Below, one piece after another: positions 35,241 to 44,629 of a stretch of 64,000 nt of DNA. Within the stretch, counting starts at the first letter, position 1; each line of letters opens with the position of its first letter. The stretch spans positions 372,001-436,000 of the forward strand of contig NZ_LMDB01000012.1 of the NCBI RefSeq assembly GCF_001425005.1, read 5' to 3'. The notes below the pieces were generated by a model that made no database searches, was not told the origin of the DNA, and was given only the letters and a program-made list of their open reading frames with translations. The translations under genes were made by a program, and so were the position numbers. Source of the stretch: Duganella sp. Root336D2 (GTDB lineage Bacteria > Pseudomonadota > Gammaproteobacteria > Burkholderiales > Burkholderiaceae_D).

Positions 35241-36101
35241 ATGAGCATTCCCGTAATTTCTTCCTACCCGATGCCGCAGCCCGACAGCCTGCCCGCCAAT
35301 AAGGTGGCGTGGCAGCTGGAGGCGCGCCGCGCCGTGCTGCTGGTGCATGACATGCAGGACTACTTCCTGCGCTTTTACGGCGCGGACAGTGAATTGCGCA
35401 GCAAGCTGGTGGCCAATATCGGCGCCCTGTGCGCCTGGGCGCGTGCCCGCGGCGTGCCGGTGGTGTACACCGCGCAGCCGGTCGAGCAGAGCGCCGAGGA
35501 GCGCGCGCTGCTGAACGATATGTGGGGCCCGGGCCTGACCACCGCCGATCCGGCGCTGCAGCAGGTGAATGCCGCGCTGGCGCCGCAGCCGGGCGATACG
35601 GTGCTGGTCAAATGGCGCTACAGCGCCTTCCAGCGCTCCGAGCTGCAGTCGCTGATGCGCGACTGGGGGCGCGACCAGCTGCTGATCGCCGGGGTATACG
35701 CCCATATCGGCTGCATGACGACGGCGCTGGACGCCTTCATGCGCGACGTGCAGCCGTTCATGGTGGCCGATGCGCTGGCCGACTTCAGCGAGGAGGAGCA
35801 CCGCATGGCGCTGCGCTACGTGGCCGGCCGCTGCGGCAGCGTGACCCACACTGCGCAGGTGCTGGCGGCGCGTCCGCAGCTGGACATCGAGTGGCTGCGC
35901 GCCAGCCTGCTGCCGCGCCTGGAGGAGGGCGGCTTCGGCCCGGACGACAACCTGGTCGACTACGGCCTCGATTCGCTGGAGGTGATGGCGCTGGTGGCCG
36001 AATGGGAGAAGCTGGGCGTGCGCGTCAGCTTCGAAGAGCTGGCCGGCACGCCAACGCTGAACGCGTGGTGGGACGTCCTGCAGCGCAAGCTGGCCGCATG
36101 A
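35241..36101 (+). CDS. entB: Bifunctional isochorismatase and aryl carrier protein
   Basis: A 286-residue two-domain protein. Residues 1-210 are the isochorismatase domain ([10 protein letters not shown] start, [46 protein letters not shown]). Residues 220-286 are the aryl carrier domain with the phosphopantetheine Ser245 in GLDSLEVM. The first domain converts isochorismate to 2,3-dihydro-2,3-dihydroxybenzoate; the second holds activated 2,3-dihydroxybenzoate for the NRPS. No phosphopantetheinyl transferase is encoded in the window. It lies 15 nt after entE and 8 nt before entA. Confidence 0.95.
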   Translation: MSIPVISSYPMPQPDSLPANKVAWQLEARRAVLLVHDMQDYFLRFYGADSELRSKLVANIGALCAWARARGVPVVYTAQPVEQSAEERALLNDMWGPGLTTADPALQQVNAALAPQPGDTVLVKWRYSAFQRSELQSLMRDWGRDQLLIAGVYAHIGCMTTALDAFMRDVQPFMVADALADFSEEEHRMALRYVAGRCGSVTHTAQVLAARPQLDIEWLRASLLPRLEEGGFGPDDNLVDYGLDSLEVMALVAEWEKLGVRVSFEELAGTPTLNAWWDVLQRKLAA

Positions 36102-36109
36102 GGTGAGCC

Positions 36110-36943
36110 ATGTTCCTGGCTGACCAGAACAACCTGACTTCGGCGCGCCCGCATGCGCCGCCGCGCCCTCCCGGCCTCGATTTCGAGGGGCGCCAGGTAT
36201 GGGTGACGGGCGCCGGGCGCGGCATCGGCTACCAGGCGGCGATGGCATTCCGCCAGCTGGGTGCGCGCGTGATCGGCATCGACCGCTGCTTCGATTCGGA
36301 GCTGGGCTCCATGCATGGCAAGAAGTATCCCTTCAAAACGGTGCAGCTGGATATCACCGACCGCGCCGCGATCGGCAAAGCCTGCAGCCAGCTGCTGCTG
36401 GAAACGCCGCGGGTGGACGTGCTGGTCAACGCGGCCGGCGTGCTGCGCCTGGGGCGGCTGGAGAACACCAGCGCCGAGGACTGGCAGGCTTGCTTCGACA
36501 TCAATGTGGGCGGCGTGTTCCACATCCTGAGCCGGCTGCTGCCGCAGTTCAAGGCGCAGCGCTTCGGCAGCATCGTCAACGTGGCGTCGAATGCGGCGCA
36601 CGTGCCGCGCCTGAACATGGTGGCGTATTGCGCCTCCAAGTCGGCACTGGTCAGCCTGAGTCACTGCGCGGGACTGGAACTGGCGCAGTACGGGGTGCGC
36701 TGTAACCTGGTGTCGCCCGGTTCGACCGACACGCCGATGCTGCGCTCCATGCTGCCGGACGAGGAGGGCATGCAGCGCACCATCGCCGGCCTGCCGGAGC
36801 TGTTCAAGCTCGGCATCCCGCTGCGCAAGATCGCCACCGCGCGCGAGATTGCCAACACCATTGTTTTCCTGGCCTCCGACCTGGCCAGCCATATCACCAT
36901 GCAGGACCTGGTCGTCGACGGCGGTGCCACGCTGGCCGCATGA
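36110..36943 (+). CDS. entA: 2,3-dihydro-2,3-dihydroxybenzoate dehydrogenase
   Basis: A 277-residue short-chain dehydrogenase. The NAD motif is TGAGRGIGYQAA (near 33-44), with NAAGVL (near 107) and the active-site Tyr173-x3-Lys177 (YCASK). It completes 2,3-dihydroxybenzoate synthesis. The first 27 residues are an extension beyond the usual 250-residue EntA and do not look conserved; the ATG at 36110 has GAGG at good spacing, so the extension may be real. It is followed 16 nt downstream by the efflux adaptor gene. Confidence 0.92.
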   Translation: MFLADQNNLTSARPHAPPRPPGLDFEGRQVWVTGAGRGIGYQAAMAFRQLGARVIGIDRCFDSELGSMHGKKYPFKTVQLDITDRAAIGKACSQLLLETPRVDVLVNAAGVLRLGRLENTSAEDWQACFDINVGGVFHILSRLLPQFKAQRFGSIVNVASNAAHVPRLNMVAYCASKSALVSLSHCAGLELAQYGVRCNLVSPGSTDTPMLRSMLPDEEGMQRTIAGLPELFKLGIPLRKIATAREIANTIVFLASDLASHITMQDLVVDGGATLAA

Positions 36944-36959
36944 CCGCACTGGAGCATTT

Positions 36960-38117
36960 ATGCAATTCATGAAGTACCTGCCGGCCCTGTTGCTGCTGGC
37001 CGCCTGCGGCGCGAAAGAGGACAAGCCGCCCGTGCCGGCGCTGCCGGAAGTGGCGGTCGCCACGCTGGCGCTGGAAAAGCTGGCGCTGAACAGCGAGCTG
37101 CCGGGCCGTGTGGCCGCGGTACGCGTGTCGGAAGTGCGTCCGCAGGTGGACGGCGTCATCGTGCAGCGCTATTTCGAGGAAGGCGCCGACGTGCGCGCCG
37201 GCCAGCTGCTGTACCGCATCGACAGTGCCAGCTATGCGGCGCGCCAGGAGCAGGCCAGCGCCGAGCTGGCGCTGGAGAAGGCCAGCCTGGTCAACCTGCG
37301 CGTCATCGCCGAGCGCTACGTGCGCCTGCTCGATTCGCGTACGGTGACGCAGCAGGATCACGACCTGGCGCAGGCCAATTACCTGCAGGGACTGGCCCGG
37401 GTGCGCGCCCGCGAAGCATCGCTGAAGGCCGCCGACATCGACCTGCAGCGTACCGAGGTGCGGGCCGCGATCGCCGGCCGCATCGGCCGCGCGGAGGCGA
37501 CCGAAGGGGCGCTGGCGGCGCGTGCGCAGCAGGAACCGCTGGCGCGCGTGCAGCAGCTCGATCCGGTGTACGTTGACGTGGTGCAGTCCAGCCAGCAGAT
37601 GCTGGCTCTGCAGCGCGCGCTGCGCAGCGGCAGCGTCAAGCCGGGCGCGCGCGCGGTCACGCTGGCGCTGGAAGACGGCAGCGAGTACACCCATGCCGGA
37701 CAGCTGCAGTTCGCCGAAATGCAGGTGGACCAGCAGACCGGCATGGTGACGCTGCGGGCGCGCTTCCCGAATCCCGACCGGCTGCTGGTGCCGGGCATGT
37801 ATGTCCGCGCGCGCGTCGAGCATGGCGTTCAGCCGGAAGTGGTGATGCTGCCGCAGCAGTCGGTGCGCCTGGGCGAGGGCGAGAAAGCTTCGGCCCTTGT
37901 GGTCAATGCCAAAGGCGAGGTCGAGCCGCGCCAGCTGGTGCTGGCCGGCAGCCACCAGGGACGCTGGGCGGCGCTGTCCGGCGTGCGGGCCGGCGAACGG
38001 GTGATCGTTGAAGGCGCCATGAAGGCGGCGTCGGGCACCCGCGTCAACGCTGTCGAATGGCGCGATCCGGCGCTCGGTGCCGCTGCCGCACCGGCGCCGG
38101 CGGGGCACGAGGGCTGA
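36960..38117 (+). CDS. RND efflux periplasmic adaptor (AcrA/MexA type lipoprotein)
   Basis: A 385-residue membrane-fusion protein with a lipobox (LLLLAACGAKED). The adaptor core is visible as LPGRVAAVRVSEVRPQVDG and YFEEGADVRAGQLLYRID (lipoyl half-motif, near 45-85), a coiled-coil hairpin (about 90-160), TEVRAAIAGRIGRAEATEGAL, and a beta-barrel with DQQTGMVTLRARFPNPDRLLVPGMYV. It links an inner-membrane RND pump to a TolC-like channel, which is not encoded here. Its place between entA and the NRPS suggests it helps export the siderophore or by-products. Reading frames that open upstream of 36960 run through entA. Confidence 0.93.
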   Translation: MQFMKYLPALLLLAACGAKEDKPPVPALPEVAVATLALEKLALNSELPGRVAAVRVSEVRPQVDGVIVQRYFEEGADVRAGQLLYRIDSASYAARQEQASAELALEKASLVNLRVIAERYVRLLDSRTVTQQDHDLAQANYLQGLARVRAREASLKAADIDLQRTEVRAAIAGRIGRAEATEGALAARAQQEPLARVQQLDPVYVDVVQSSQQMLALQRALRSGSVKPGARAVTLALEDGSEYTHAGQLQFAEMQVDQQTGMVTLRARFPNPDRLLVPGMYVRARVEHGVQPEVVMLPQQSVRLGEGEKASALVVNAKGEVEPRQLVLAGSHQGRWAALSGVRAGERVIVEGAMKAASGTRVNAVEWRDPALGAAAAPAPAGHEG

Positions 38118-38120
38118 GCG

Positions 38121-41100
38121 ATGGTGGCACGTTTCTTTATCGCCCGGCCGGTGCTGGCCTGGGTGCTGGCAGCCGTGGTCATGCTGGGCGGCTTGCTGGC
38201 GCTCGCCTTGCTGCCGGTGGCGCAGTATCCGAATATCGCACCGCCGACGGTGCGCGTGTCGGCCAGCTATCCGGGCGCGTCGGCCCAGGTGGTCGAGCAC
38301 AGCGTGGTGCAGGTGCTGGAGCAGGAGCTGAAGAACCTCAAGCACCTGACCTATTTCGACGCCAGCAGCAGCTCGGCCGGCGAGGCGGAGATCATGCTGA
38401 CGTTCGCGCAAGGCGCCGACCCGGCGCTGGCCCAGCTCGAGGTGCAGAACAAGGTGAACCAGCTGGCGTACCGCCTGCCGCGCGCGGTGCAGCAGAACGG
38501 CCTGAATGTGACGGCCATGCAGAACAGCTTCCTGATGGTAGTGGTGTTCAGCGACCGCCAGGGCACGCTGGGCGAGGGTGCGCTGGCCGACTGGATGAGC
38601 AGCCAGGTGATCGATGCAGTCAGCCGCGTGCCCGGGGTGGGCGAAGTGCGCAACTTCGGTTCGCCGTACGCCATGCGCGTGTGGCTGCAGCCGCACAAGC
38701 TGCACAGCTTCGGCCTGATGCCGGCCGACGTGGTGCGCGCCATCGAAAGCCAGAATACCGAAGTGCCGGTGGGCGAACTGGGTGCGCGGCCGGCGCCGGC
38801 GGGGCAGGCGCTGAACGTGTCGGTGACTGCTCTGTCGCGCCTGAAAACCCCGCAGCAGTTCCGCGACCTGATCCTGAAGACGCGCCCGGACGGCGCCGTG
38901 GTGCGCCTGGCCGACGTGGCGCGGGTGGAGACCGGCAGCGAGTCCTATGGCGCGGCATCGCGCCTGGACGGCCAGCCGGCTTCCGGCTTTGCCGTCATGC
39001 TGGCGCCGGGCGCCAACGGCCTTGCCACGGCGGCTGGCGTGCGCGAGCGCATCGCGGCGCTGCAGCCGTCCTTCCCGGCCGGCGTCGAGGTGGGCTATCC
39101 GGAGGATGCTACGCGCTTCGTCAAGCTCTCGATCCGCCAGGTGGCGGCGACGCTGGCCGAGGCGGTGCTGCTGGTGGTGCTGGTGATGTTCGTCTTCCTG
39201 CAGGGCTGGCGCGCCACGCTGGTGCCGGTGATTACGGTGCCGGTGGTCCTGCTCGGGACCTGCGGCGTGCTGGCGCTGACCGGTTTCTCGATCAATACCC
39301 TGACGCTGTTTGCCATGGTGCTGGCGATCGGCCTGCTGGTGGACGATTCCATCGTGGTAGTGGAGAACGTCGAGCGCATCATGTCGGAGCAGCGCGTCGG
39401 CGCGCGCGAAGCCACCCTGCAGTCGATGCGCGGCATCACCGGCGCCTTGGCCGGCATCGCCATCGTGCTGGGCGCGGTTTTCCTGCCGATGGCCTTCTTC
39501 CCCGGTTCCGTCGGGGTGATCTACCGCCAGTTCTCGATCACGCTGGTGACGGCGATGGCGCTGTCCGTGCTGGTGGCGATCACCCTGACGCCGGTGCTGT
39601 GCGCGGCCCTGCTGCGCCCGGCCGCGGCGCATGCGGCGGACGGCCGCTTCGCGCGCGCCATGGCGGCGTTGCAGCGGCGCTACGACGCCCTGCTGCGCAA
39701 GCTGCCTGGCCGCCGCTGGCGCCTGGTCGCGGTGTACGCCGTGCTGCTGGGGGCCACCGCCTGGGGCTACCTGCGCCTGCCGGCTTCCTTCATCCCGGTC
39801 GACGACCAGGACACGGTGATGGTGCGCTTTGCGCTGCCGGCCGGCGCCACCTATCCGCGCACAGCCGAACTGGCGCGCCAGGTGGAACGCCATTTCCGCG
39901 AGAATGAAAAGGACAATGTGGCGATGGTTTACACCATTGCCGGCATGGGAATGGGCGGCGCAGGCCAGAACGCCGGCATGGCCTTCGTCAACCTGAAGGA
40001 CTGGTCGCAGCGCAAGGGCGTGGAAAACTCGGCGCAGGCGATCGCCGCCCGCGCCACCGGCGCGCTGGGCAAGCTGCGCGATGCGCGCGTGTTCGCCATG
40101 GTGCCGCCGCCGATCGACGGCCTGGGCGAGGCCAGCGGCTTCGAATTCTGGCTGCAGGACACCTCCGGCGCCACGCCGGAAGCATTGGCCGGGCGTGCCA
40201 TGCAACTGGCGGCGAAGGCGGGCGAACTGGCCGGCGTGATGTACGCCGAAGCCGACGGCAGCGAAAGCAAGGCCCTGCTGCGCATCGACATCGACCAGGC
40301 CAAGGCGCTGACATTGGGCCTGAACCTGGACGACGTCAACAGCACGCTGAGCGCGGCCTGGGGCGGCGTCTACGTCAACGACTACCTGCATGAAGGCCGC
40401 GTGCGCAAGGTGCTGGTCCAGTCCGACGCGCAGTGGCGCGCCAGCCCGGACGACTTGCAGCACTGGTCGGTGCGCGGCAGCGGCAACGCCATGACGCCGC
40501 TGGCCGCTTTTGCCAGTACGCGCTGGGATAGCGGCCCGACGCAGCTGCGCCGCTTCAACGGCCTGCCTGCGGTGCATATCAGCGGCGCCGGTGCGCCCGG
40601 CGCCAGCTCGGGCGAACTGATGGCGCATATCGAAAGGCTGGTGGCGCAGCAGCCCTCCAGCCGCCTGGCCTGGAGCGGCCTGTCCTACCAGGACCAGCTC
40701 TCGCGCGGCCAGGCGCCGCTGCTGTATGCGGTATCGGTGCTGTTCGTGTTCCTGTGCCTGGCCGGCCTGTACGGCAGCTGGTCGATCCCGTTCTGCGTGC
40801 TGCTGGCGATTCCGCCTGGCGTGCTGGGCGCGGTGGCCGGCGCCGGACTGCTCGGCCTGGAGCGCGACATCTTCTTCCAGGTTGGCGTGCTGGCGACGGT
40901 CGGCCTGTCGGCCAAGAACGCCATCCTGATTGTCGAATTCGCCCAGGCGGCGGTGCGTGCGGGGCAGGGACCCTGGGCCGCGGTGACGGCCGCCGCCAGC
41001 CAGCGCCTGCGGCCGATCCTGATGACGTCCCTGGCGTTCGGGGCGGGCATCGTGCCGCTGGTGCTGGCCAGCGGGCCGGGCGCGGCGGCGCAGCAGGCCA

Positions 41101-41234
41101 TCGGCGCCAGCGTGCTGGGCGGTGTTCTGGTCTCGACGGCGCTGGGCGTGTTCCTGGTTCCGCTGTTCTATCTCTCCATCCTTGAACTCGGCCAACGCCG
41201 GGCAATTCCAAATGATCCTGTTCCTATTGCTTGA
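38121..41234 (+). CDS. RND efflux pump, HAE1 (AcrB/MexB-like) family
   Basis: A 1037-residue protein with 12 predicted transmembrane helices and two large periplasmic loops. Key features are FFIARPVLAWVLA at the start, LPVAQYPNIAPPTV, the proton-relay aspartates in LLVDDSIVVVENVERIM (helix 4), and the second-half signature GLSAKNAILIVEFA with SLAFGAGIVPLVLASGPGA. HAE1 pumps export hydrophobic and amphiphilic compounds with proton energy. The gene lies 3 nt after the adaptor and overlaps DUF3325 by 23 nt, firmly inside the siderophore operon; a role in siderophore export from the periplasm is inferred from this context. Confidence 0.95.
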   Translation: MVARFFIARPVLAWVLAAVVMLGGLLALALLPVAQYPNIAPPTVRVSASYPGASAQVVEHSVVQVLEQELKNLKHLTYFDASSSSAGEAEIMLTFAQGADPALAQLEVQNKVNQLAYRLPRAVQQNGLNVTAMQNSFLMVVVFSDRQGTLGEGALADWMSSQVIDAVSRVPGVGEVRNFGSPYAMRVWLQPHKLHSFGLMPADVVRAIESQNTEVPVGELGARPAPAGQALNVSVTALSRLKTPQQFRDLILKTRPDGAVVRLADVARVETGSESYGAASRLDGQPASGFAVMLAPGANGLATAAGVRERIAALQPSFPAGVEVGYPEDATRFVKLSIRQVAATLAEAVLLVVLVMFVFLQGWRATLVPVITVPVVLLGTCGVLALTGFSINTLTLFAMVLAIGLLVDDSIVVVENVERIMSEQRVGAREATLQSMRGITGALAGIAIVLGAVFLPMAFFPGSVGVIYRQFSITLVTAMALSVLVAITLTPVLCAALLRPAAAHAADGRFARAMAALQRRYDALLRKLPGRRWRLVAVYAVLLGATAWGYLRLPASFIPVDDQDTVMVRFALPAGATYPRTAELARQVERHFRENEKDNVAMVYTIAGMGMGGAGQNAGMAFVNLKDWSQRKGVENSAQAIAARATGALGKLRDARVFAMVPPPIDGLGEASGFEFWLQDTSGATPEALAGRAMQLAAKAGELAGVMYAEADGSESKALLRIDIDQAKALTLGLNLDDVNSTLSAAWGGVYVNDYLHEGRVRKVLVQSDAQWRASPDDLQHWSVRGSGNAMTPLAAFASTRWDSGPTQLRRFNGLPAVHISGAGAPGASSGELMAHIERLVAQQPSSRLAWSGLSYQDQLSRGQAPLLYAVSVLFVFLCLAGLYGSWSIPFCVLLAIPPGVLGAVAGAGLLGLERDIFFQVGVLATVGLSAKNAILIVEFAQAAVRAGQGPWAAVTAAASQRLRPILMTSLAFGAGIVPLVLASGPGAAAQQAIGASVLGGVLVSTALGVFLVPLFYLSILELGQRRAIPNDPVPIA

Positions 41235-41460
41235 TATTGCGGGCTGCTGCCTGCTGTACCTCGGCCACCGCCACCAGGGCTGGCTGGCGCAGCCCATTGG
41301 CCCGCTCGGCGTAGCGGCCGGCGTGCTGGCCCTGCTGCTGGCATTGGCCTCCGCCTGTCTGGCCTTGTCGCCGCTGGCGGCCGTTTTCGCGTGGCTCGCC
41401 ATCAGCATGCTGGCATTCAGCGTGCTGCCCTTCGCCTCCCTGCTGAAAGGAAAACCATGA
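41212..41460 (+). CDS. DUF3325 small membrane protein
   Basis: An 82-residue protein with three hydrophobic helices (residues about 3-18, 32-52 and 55-75) ending LLKGKP. Its size, topology and position directly before DUF3649 and a PepSY protein match the DUF3325 family, whose members occur in siderophore-receptor loci. The start overlaps the end of the RND gene by 23 nt, and the stop overlaps DUF3649 by 4 nt. The likely role is as an accessory part of an inner-membrane iron-acquisition complex; function unproven. Confidence 0.7.
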   Translation: MILFLLLDIAGCCLLYLGHRHQGWLAQPIGPLGVAAGVLALLLALASACLALSPLAAVFAWLAISMLAFSVLPFASLLKGKP

Positions 41461-41753
41461 GCGCCAAACCCGATGCGATCCGGCCTGACTTGTGGAGCAA
41501 GACCTTTGCCGGCGCGGTGCTGGGTGCCACGCTGGCGCTGGCCGTGGCCGGCCTGTTCGCCTGGGCTGGCCCGGGCGGTATCGGCGCCCGCGAGAAGGCG
41601 CAGTTCGTGATGTGGATCATGGCGCCGTTGTGGATGGCGGTTTTCTCCACCGTCTACCTGTTCCGCAGCGGCCTGCGTGCCGTGCTGTGGCTGGGCGGCG
41701 CCAATGCGGCGGCATACAGCCTGTTGTTCTATGTCCGTTACACCCTGGGGTAA
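41457..41753 (+). CDS. DUF3649 small membrane protein
   Basis: A 98-residue protein with three hydrophobic segments (TFAGAVLGATLALAVAGLFAW, FVMWIMAPLWMAVFSTVYLF and ANAAAYSLLFYVRY). A good AAAGGA site lies 6 nt before the ATG. The DUF3649 family is known from its position between DUF3325 and PepSY-TM proteins near TonB receptors, exactly as here. It is proposed to work with the PepSY protein in ferric-siderophore handling at the inner membrane. Motifs for catalysis are absent. Confidence 0.72.
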   Translation: MSAKPDAIRPDLWSKTFAGAVLGATLALAVAGLFAWAGPGGIGAREKAQFVMWIMAPLWMAVFSTVYLFRSGLRAVLWLGGANAAAYSLLFYVRYTLG

Positions 41754-41756
41754 GCC

Positions 41757-43409
41757 ATGAAAGTCCGCAGCGATATCCTTCGCATTTACCAGTCACTTCA
41801 TACCTGGACCGGCATCTGCGCCGGCATCCTGCTGTTCATCGGCTTTTTCGGCGGCGCACTGACCATGTTCAAGCATCCGCTGGAACGCTGGGTCAGCGCA
41901 CCGTCCGCAGTCGCCGGTGCGCTGGCGCCGCAGCAGGTCGACACCGTCGTACGCGAAGTGCTGGCGGCGCACCCGGCCGCACGGGAAGAATTTACGCTGC
42001 ACGTGCTGCGGCATGAGAACAATCCGGCGCCGGTGACCTGGAGCGCAGGGCATGCGGGCCGCGACATCGACCTGGATGCCATGCGCTGGCAGGGAATGCT
42101 GGATGCGCAGGGCAGGCTGGTGGCGCAGGAAGTGCGTCCTTCCCTGTTCGGCGAACTGGTGGACATGCTGCACCGTACCGGCGGCATTCCCGGCACCTTG
42201 GGCGACGAGTACCTCGGCGTGTACCTGATGGGCGTGGCGGGCGTGCTGTATTTCCTGGCGCTGGTGTCCGGCGTGATCCTGCTGCTGCCGACGCTGGTCA
42301 AGGACTTCTTCGCCCTGCGCAAGGGCAAGAACCGCAAGCGCTTCTGGCTCGATGCGCACAATGTGATCGGCATCGCCAGCCTGCCGTTCCACATCGTGAT
42401 CAGCCTGACGGTGATCGTGTTTGCTTTCCACGACCAGTTCTACGGCAGCCTGCAGCAAGTGGTGTACGGCGAGAAGAAGATGTGGATGCGCCCGGCCGGG
42501 ACGCCGGGCCCGGGCGATGTGGCGAAGCTGGCGCCGGCCAGCGAGCTGCTGCGCCGCGCGCAGCTGGAGGCGCCGGGCTTCGAGGTGACCGACATGCTGT
42601 TCATGGACCTGGAGAGCCCGCGGCCGCTGGTTCGCGTCGGCATAGCCAACGAGGACTATGTGGTGCGCGGGGCGGTATCGGGCTATCTCCTGATGGATCC
42701 GTACAACGGCGAGGTGCTCAACACCAGCATGCTGCCGACCAAAAGCGACACCTGGAGCAGCATCGTGGCGCCATTCTTCTCGCTGCACTTCGGCAGCTAC
42801 GGCGGCGACTGGATACGCTGGGCCTATTTCGCATTCGGGCTGTCGGGGGCGTTCCTGTTCTACTCGGGCAACCTGCTGTGGGTCGAGAAGCGGCGCAAGA
42901 ACCAGCTGCGCGACCAGGCGCCGCCGGAGCAGCCGCGCCGCACGGCCTTGCTGGCGGCAGCTACCGTGGGTATCTGCCTCGGCAGCGTGGCCGGCGTGGC
43001 AGGGGCCTTGCTGGCTGCGAAATGGCTGCACGCATCGGCAGGCAATCTCAATGCGGCGCTGATGACGTCCTATTATCTGGTGTTCCTGGCATGCGTGGCC
43101 TGGGCCTTTTGGCGCGGCGCTGCGCGGGCTGCGCCCGAGCTGCTGGCGCTGTGCGCCCTGGCCGGGTTCGCGATCCCGGCCACCTCGCTGCTGGCGCGTC
43201 TGCTGCCTTCGCTTGGCATGTGGGCGCACGGCAGCATGGGCGCGCTCGGCGTCGACCTGGCAGCGCTGGCGCTGGCATTGCTGCTGGCATGGGCGGCGCG
43301 CCTGGCTGCACGCCGTGCCCGCAGCGGCCCGGTGGATAGCGTGTGGGCGGCTCCTGCCGCCGCCGTTGCCTTGCCCGGTCCGGCACAGCCCCTGGAGCGC
43401 CGGGCATGA
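41757..43409 (+). CDS. PepSY-associated transmembrane protein, possible ferric-siderophore reductase
   Basis: A 550-residue membrane protein. It has the N-terminal PepSY-TM start ILRIYQSLHTWTGICAGILLF, with a conserved His that can ligate heme, a large periplasmic part (about 40-180), helices at about 155-180, 195-220 and 335-370, and a further C-terminal membrane block (about 395-530). A second His-containing helix reads LPFHIVISLTVIVF. PepSY-TM proteins in siderophore loci (for example FpvG and PiuB) are linked to reduction of ferric siderophores and iron release. The stop overlaps the esterase start (ATGA). The reductase role is inferred from family and location. Confidence 0.82.
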   Translation: MKVRSDILRIYQSLHTWTGICAGILLFIGFFGGALTMFKHPLERWVSAPSAVAGALAPQQVDTVVREVLAAHPAAREEFTLHVLRHENNPAPVTWSAGHAGRDIDLDAMRWQGMLDAQGRLVAQEVRPSLFGELVDMLHRTGGIPGTLGDEYLGVYLMGVAGVLYFLALVSGVILLLPTLVKDFFALRKGKNRKRFWLDAHNVIGIASLPFHIVISLTVIVFAFHDQFYGSLQQVVYGEKKMWMRPAGTPGPGDVAKLAPASELLRRAQLEAPGFEVTDMLFMDLESPRPLVRVGIANEDYVVRGAVSGYLLMDPYNGEVLNTSMLPTKSDTWSSIVAPFFSLHFGSYGGDWIRWAYFAFGLSGAFLFYSGNLLWVEKRRKNQLRDQAPPEQPRRTALLAAATVGICLGSVAGVAGALLAAKWLHASAGNLNAALMTSYYLVFLACVAWAFWRGAARAAPELLALCALAGFAIPATSLLARLLPSLGMWAHGSMGALGVDLAALALALLLAWAARLAARRARSGPVDSVWAAPAAAVALPGPAQPLERRA

Positions 43410-44629
43410 TGGATCGCGCCGATCTTGGCAGCGCGTCGTGGTGGAGCGGGGTTGCCGCGCGCGGCACGCCGCTGTTGCGGGTCGCTGAAGGCGAGGATGG
43501 GGCCATGGCCGCCGTCACTTTCCTGTGGCGCGAACCTGCGGCCGCGCAGACGCAGGATGTCTACATTGACGTGTACTCGCACACGCCGCACCCCAGCAAC
43601 GGGCCGGCCGCCATGCGCCGCCATCCCGGCACCGATGTCTGGAGCTGGGAGACTACGCTGCCTTGGGACTGGCGCGGCAGCTATTTCCTGCTGCCGGTGG
43701 CAGCGGGCCAGCAGCCGCCGCAAGAGGGCGGTGGCGCAGCCTTGCGCCGCTGGTGGGTCGGTTTGCTGGAGACCAATGCCCAGGCCGACCCGCTCAATCC
43801 GGGGCCGGCCCATGGCGGCAATTGGGGCCAGCCGCTGTCGCCCCTGGTGCTGCCCGATGCTGCCGTGCACCGGGCCTGGGACCGGGCTGGCGGTGCCTTG
43901 CCCCAAGGTCGCCTGGCCCGCCATCGCTGGCAGAGCGCCGCGCTGGACATCGGCCGCGAAACATGGATCTACCGCACGGCGCCGCATACGGCGTGCGAAG
44001 CGCCACTGGTGCTCCTGCTGGATGGCCAGTACTGGGCGCAGCAAATGCCGCTGTTCGGGGCGCTGGATGTGCTGACAGCGCAGGGGGAGCTGCCACCGGC
44101 GGTCTACCTGCTGGTGGATGCCGTATCGCCCGGGCGGCGCGCGCTGGAGCTGCCTTGCCACGCCCCGTTCTGGGAAGCGCTGCTGGAGGAGCTGCTGCCT
44201 GCGGCGCACGCGCTGGAGCCGTTCAGCGCGCAGCCCGGCCGCACGGTGGTCGCCGGCCAGAGCTTCGGCGGCCTGGCGGCAGCCTATGCGGCACTGCACT
44301 GGCCCGCGCGCTTCGGCAATGTGCTGAGCCAGTCGGGTTCCTTCTGGTGGCCGGATCCATCCGATACCGCCAGCGGCGGCTGGCTCGCCGGCTCGGTAGC
44401 CCAGGGGCCGGCGCTCGGCCAGCCGCTGCGCTTCCTGCTGGAGATCGGCTGCTACGAAGACGAGATGCTTGGCCCTAATCGTTCCTTCCACCAGGCGCTG
44501 TGCGCTGCCGGCCACCGTTCCTTCCTGCGCGAAGTGCGCGGCGGCCACGACTGGCTGTGCTGGCGCGACGGCCTGCTGGAAGGCTTGTGTGAATTGATGA
44601 AAGACTTTGACGAGACCGAACAACCATGA
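43406..44629 (+). CDS. fes: Enterochelin esterase-like hydrolase
   Basis: A 407-residue protein, close to Fes (400 residues). The N-terminal beta domain includes VTFLWREP and VYIDVYSHTPH. The C-terminal esterase domain has LLLDGQYWAQQMPLFGALD, the nucleophile in VVAGQSFGGLAAAYAA (Ser near 286), SQSGSFWWPD and the His in EVRGGHDWLCWR. Fes cleaves the ester backbone of iron-loaded enterobactin in the cytoplasm so that iron can be reduced. Its presence implies that the siderophore has serine ester bonds. ATG 43406 overlaps the PepSY stop; MbtH follows with a 4-nt overlap. Confidence 0.92.
   Translation: MMDRADLGSASWWSGVAARGTPLLRVAEGEDGAMAAVTFLWREPAAAQTQDVYIDVYSHTPHPSNGPAAMRRHPGTDVWSWETTLPWDWRGSYFLLPVAAGQQPPQEGGGAALRRWWVGLLETNAQADPLNPGPAHGGNWGQPLSPLVLPDAAVHRAWDRAGGALPQGRLARHRWQSAALDIGRETWIYRTAPHTACEAPLVLLLDGQYWAQQMPLFGALDVLTAQGELPPAVYLLVDAVSPGRRALELPCHAPFWEALLEELLPAAHALEPFSAQPGRTVVAGQSFGGLAAAYAALHWPARFGNVLSQSGSFWWPDPSDTASGGWLAGSVAQGPALGQPLRFLLEIGCYEDEMLGPNRSFHQALCAAGHRSFLREVRGGHDWLCWRDGLLEGLCELMKDFDETEQP

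Noticed and set aside
36894..41408. A very long open frame on the minus strand opposite the RND genes
   Set aside because: It is antisense to strongly conserved adaptor and pump genes. Its translation is His/Gln/Arg/Ala-rich low complexity, as expected from GC-rich codon bias.
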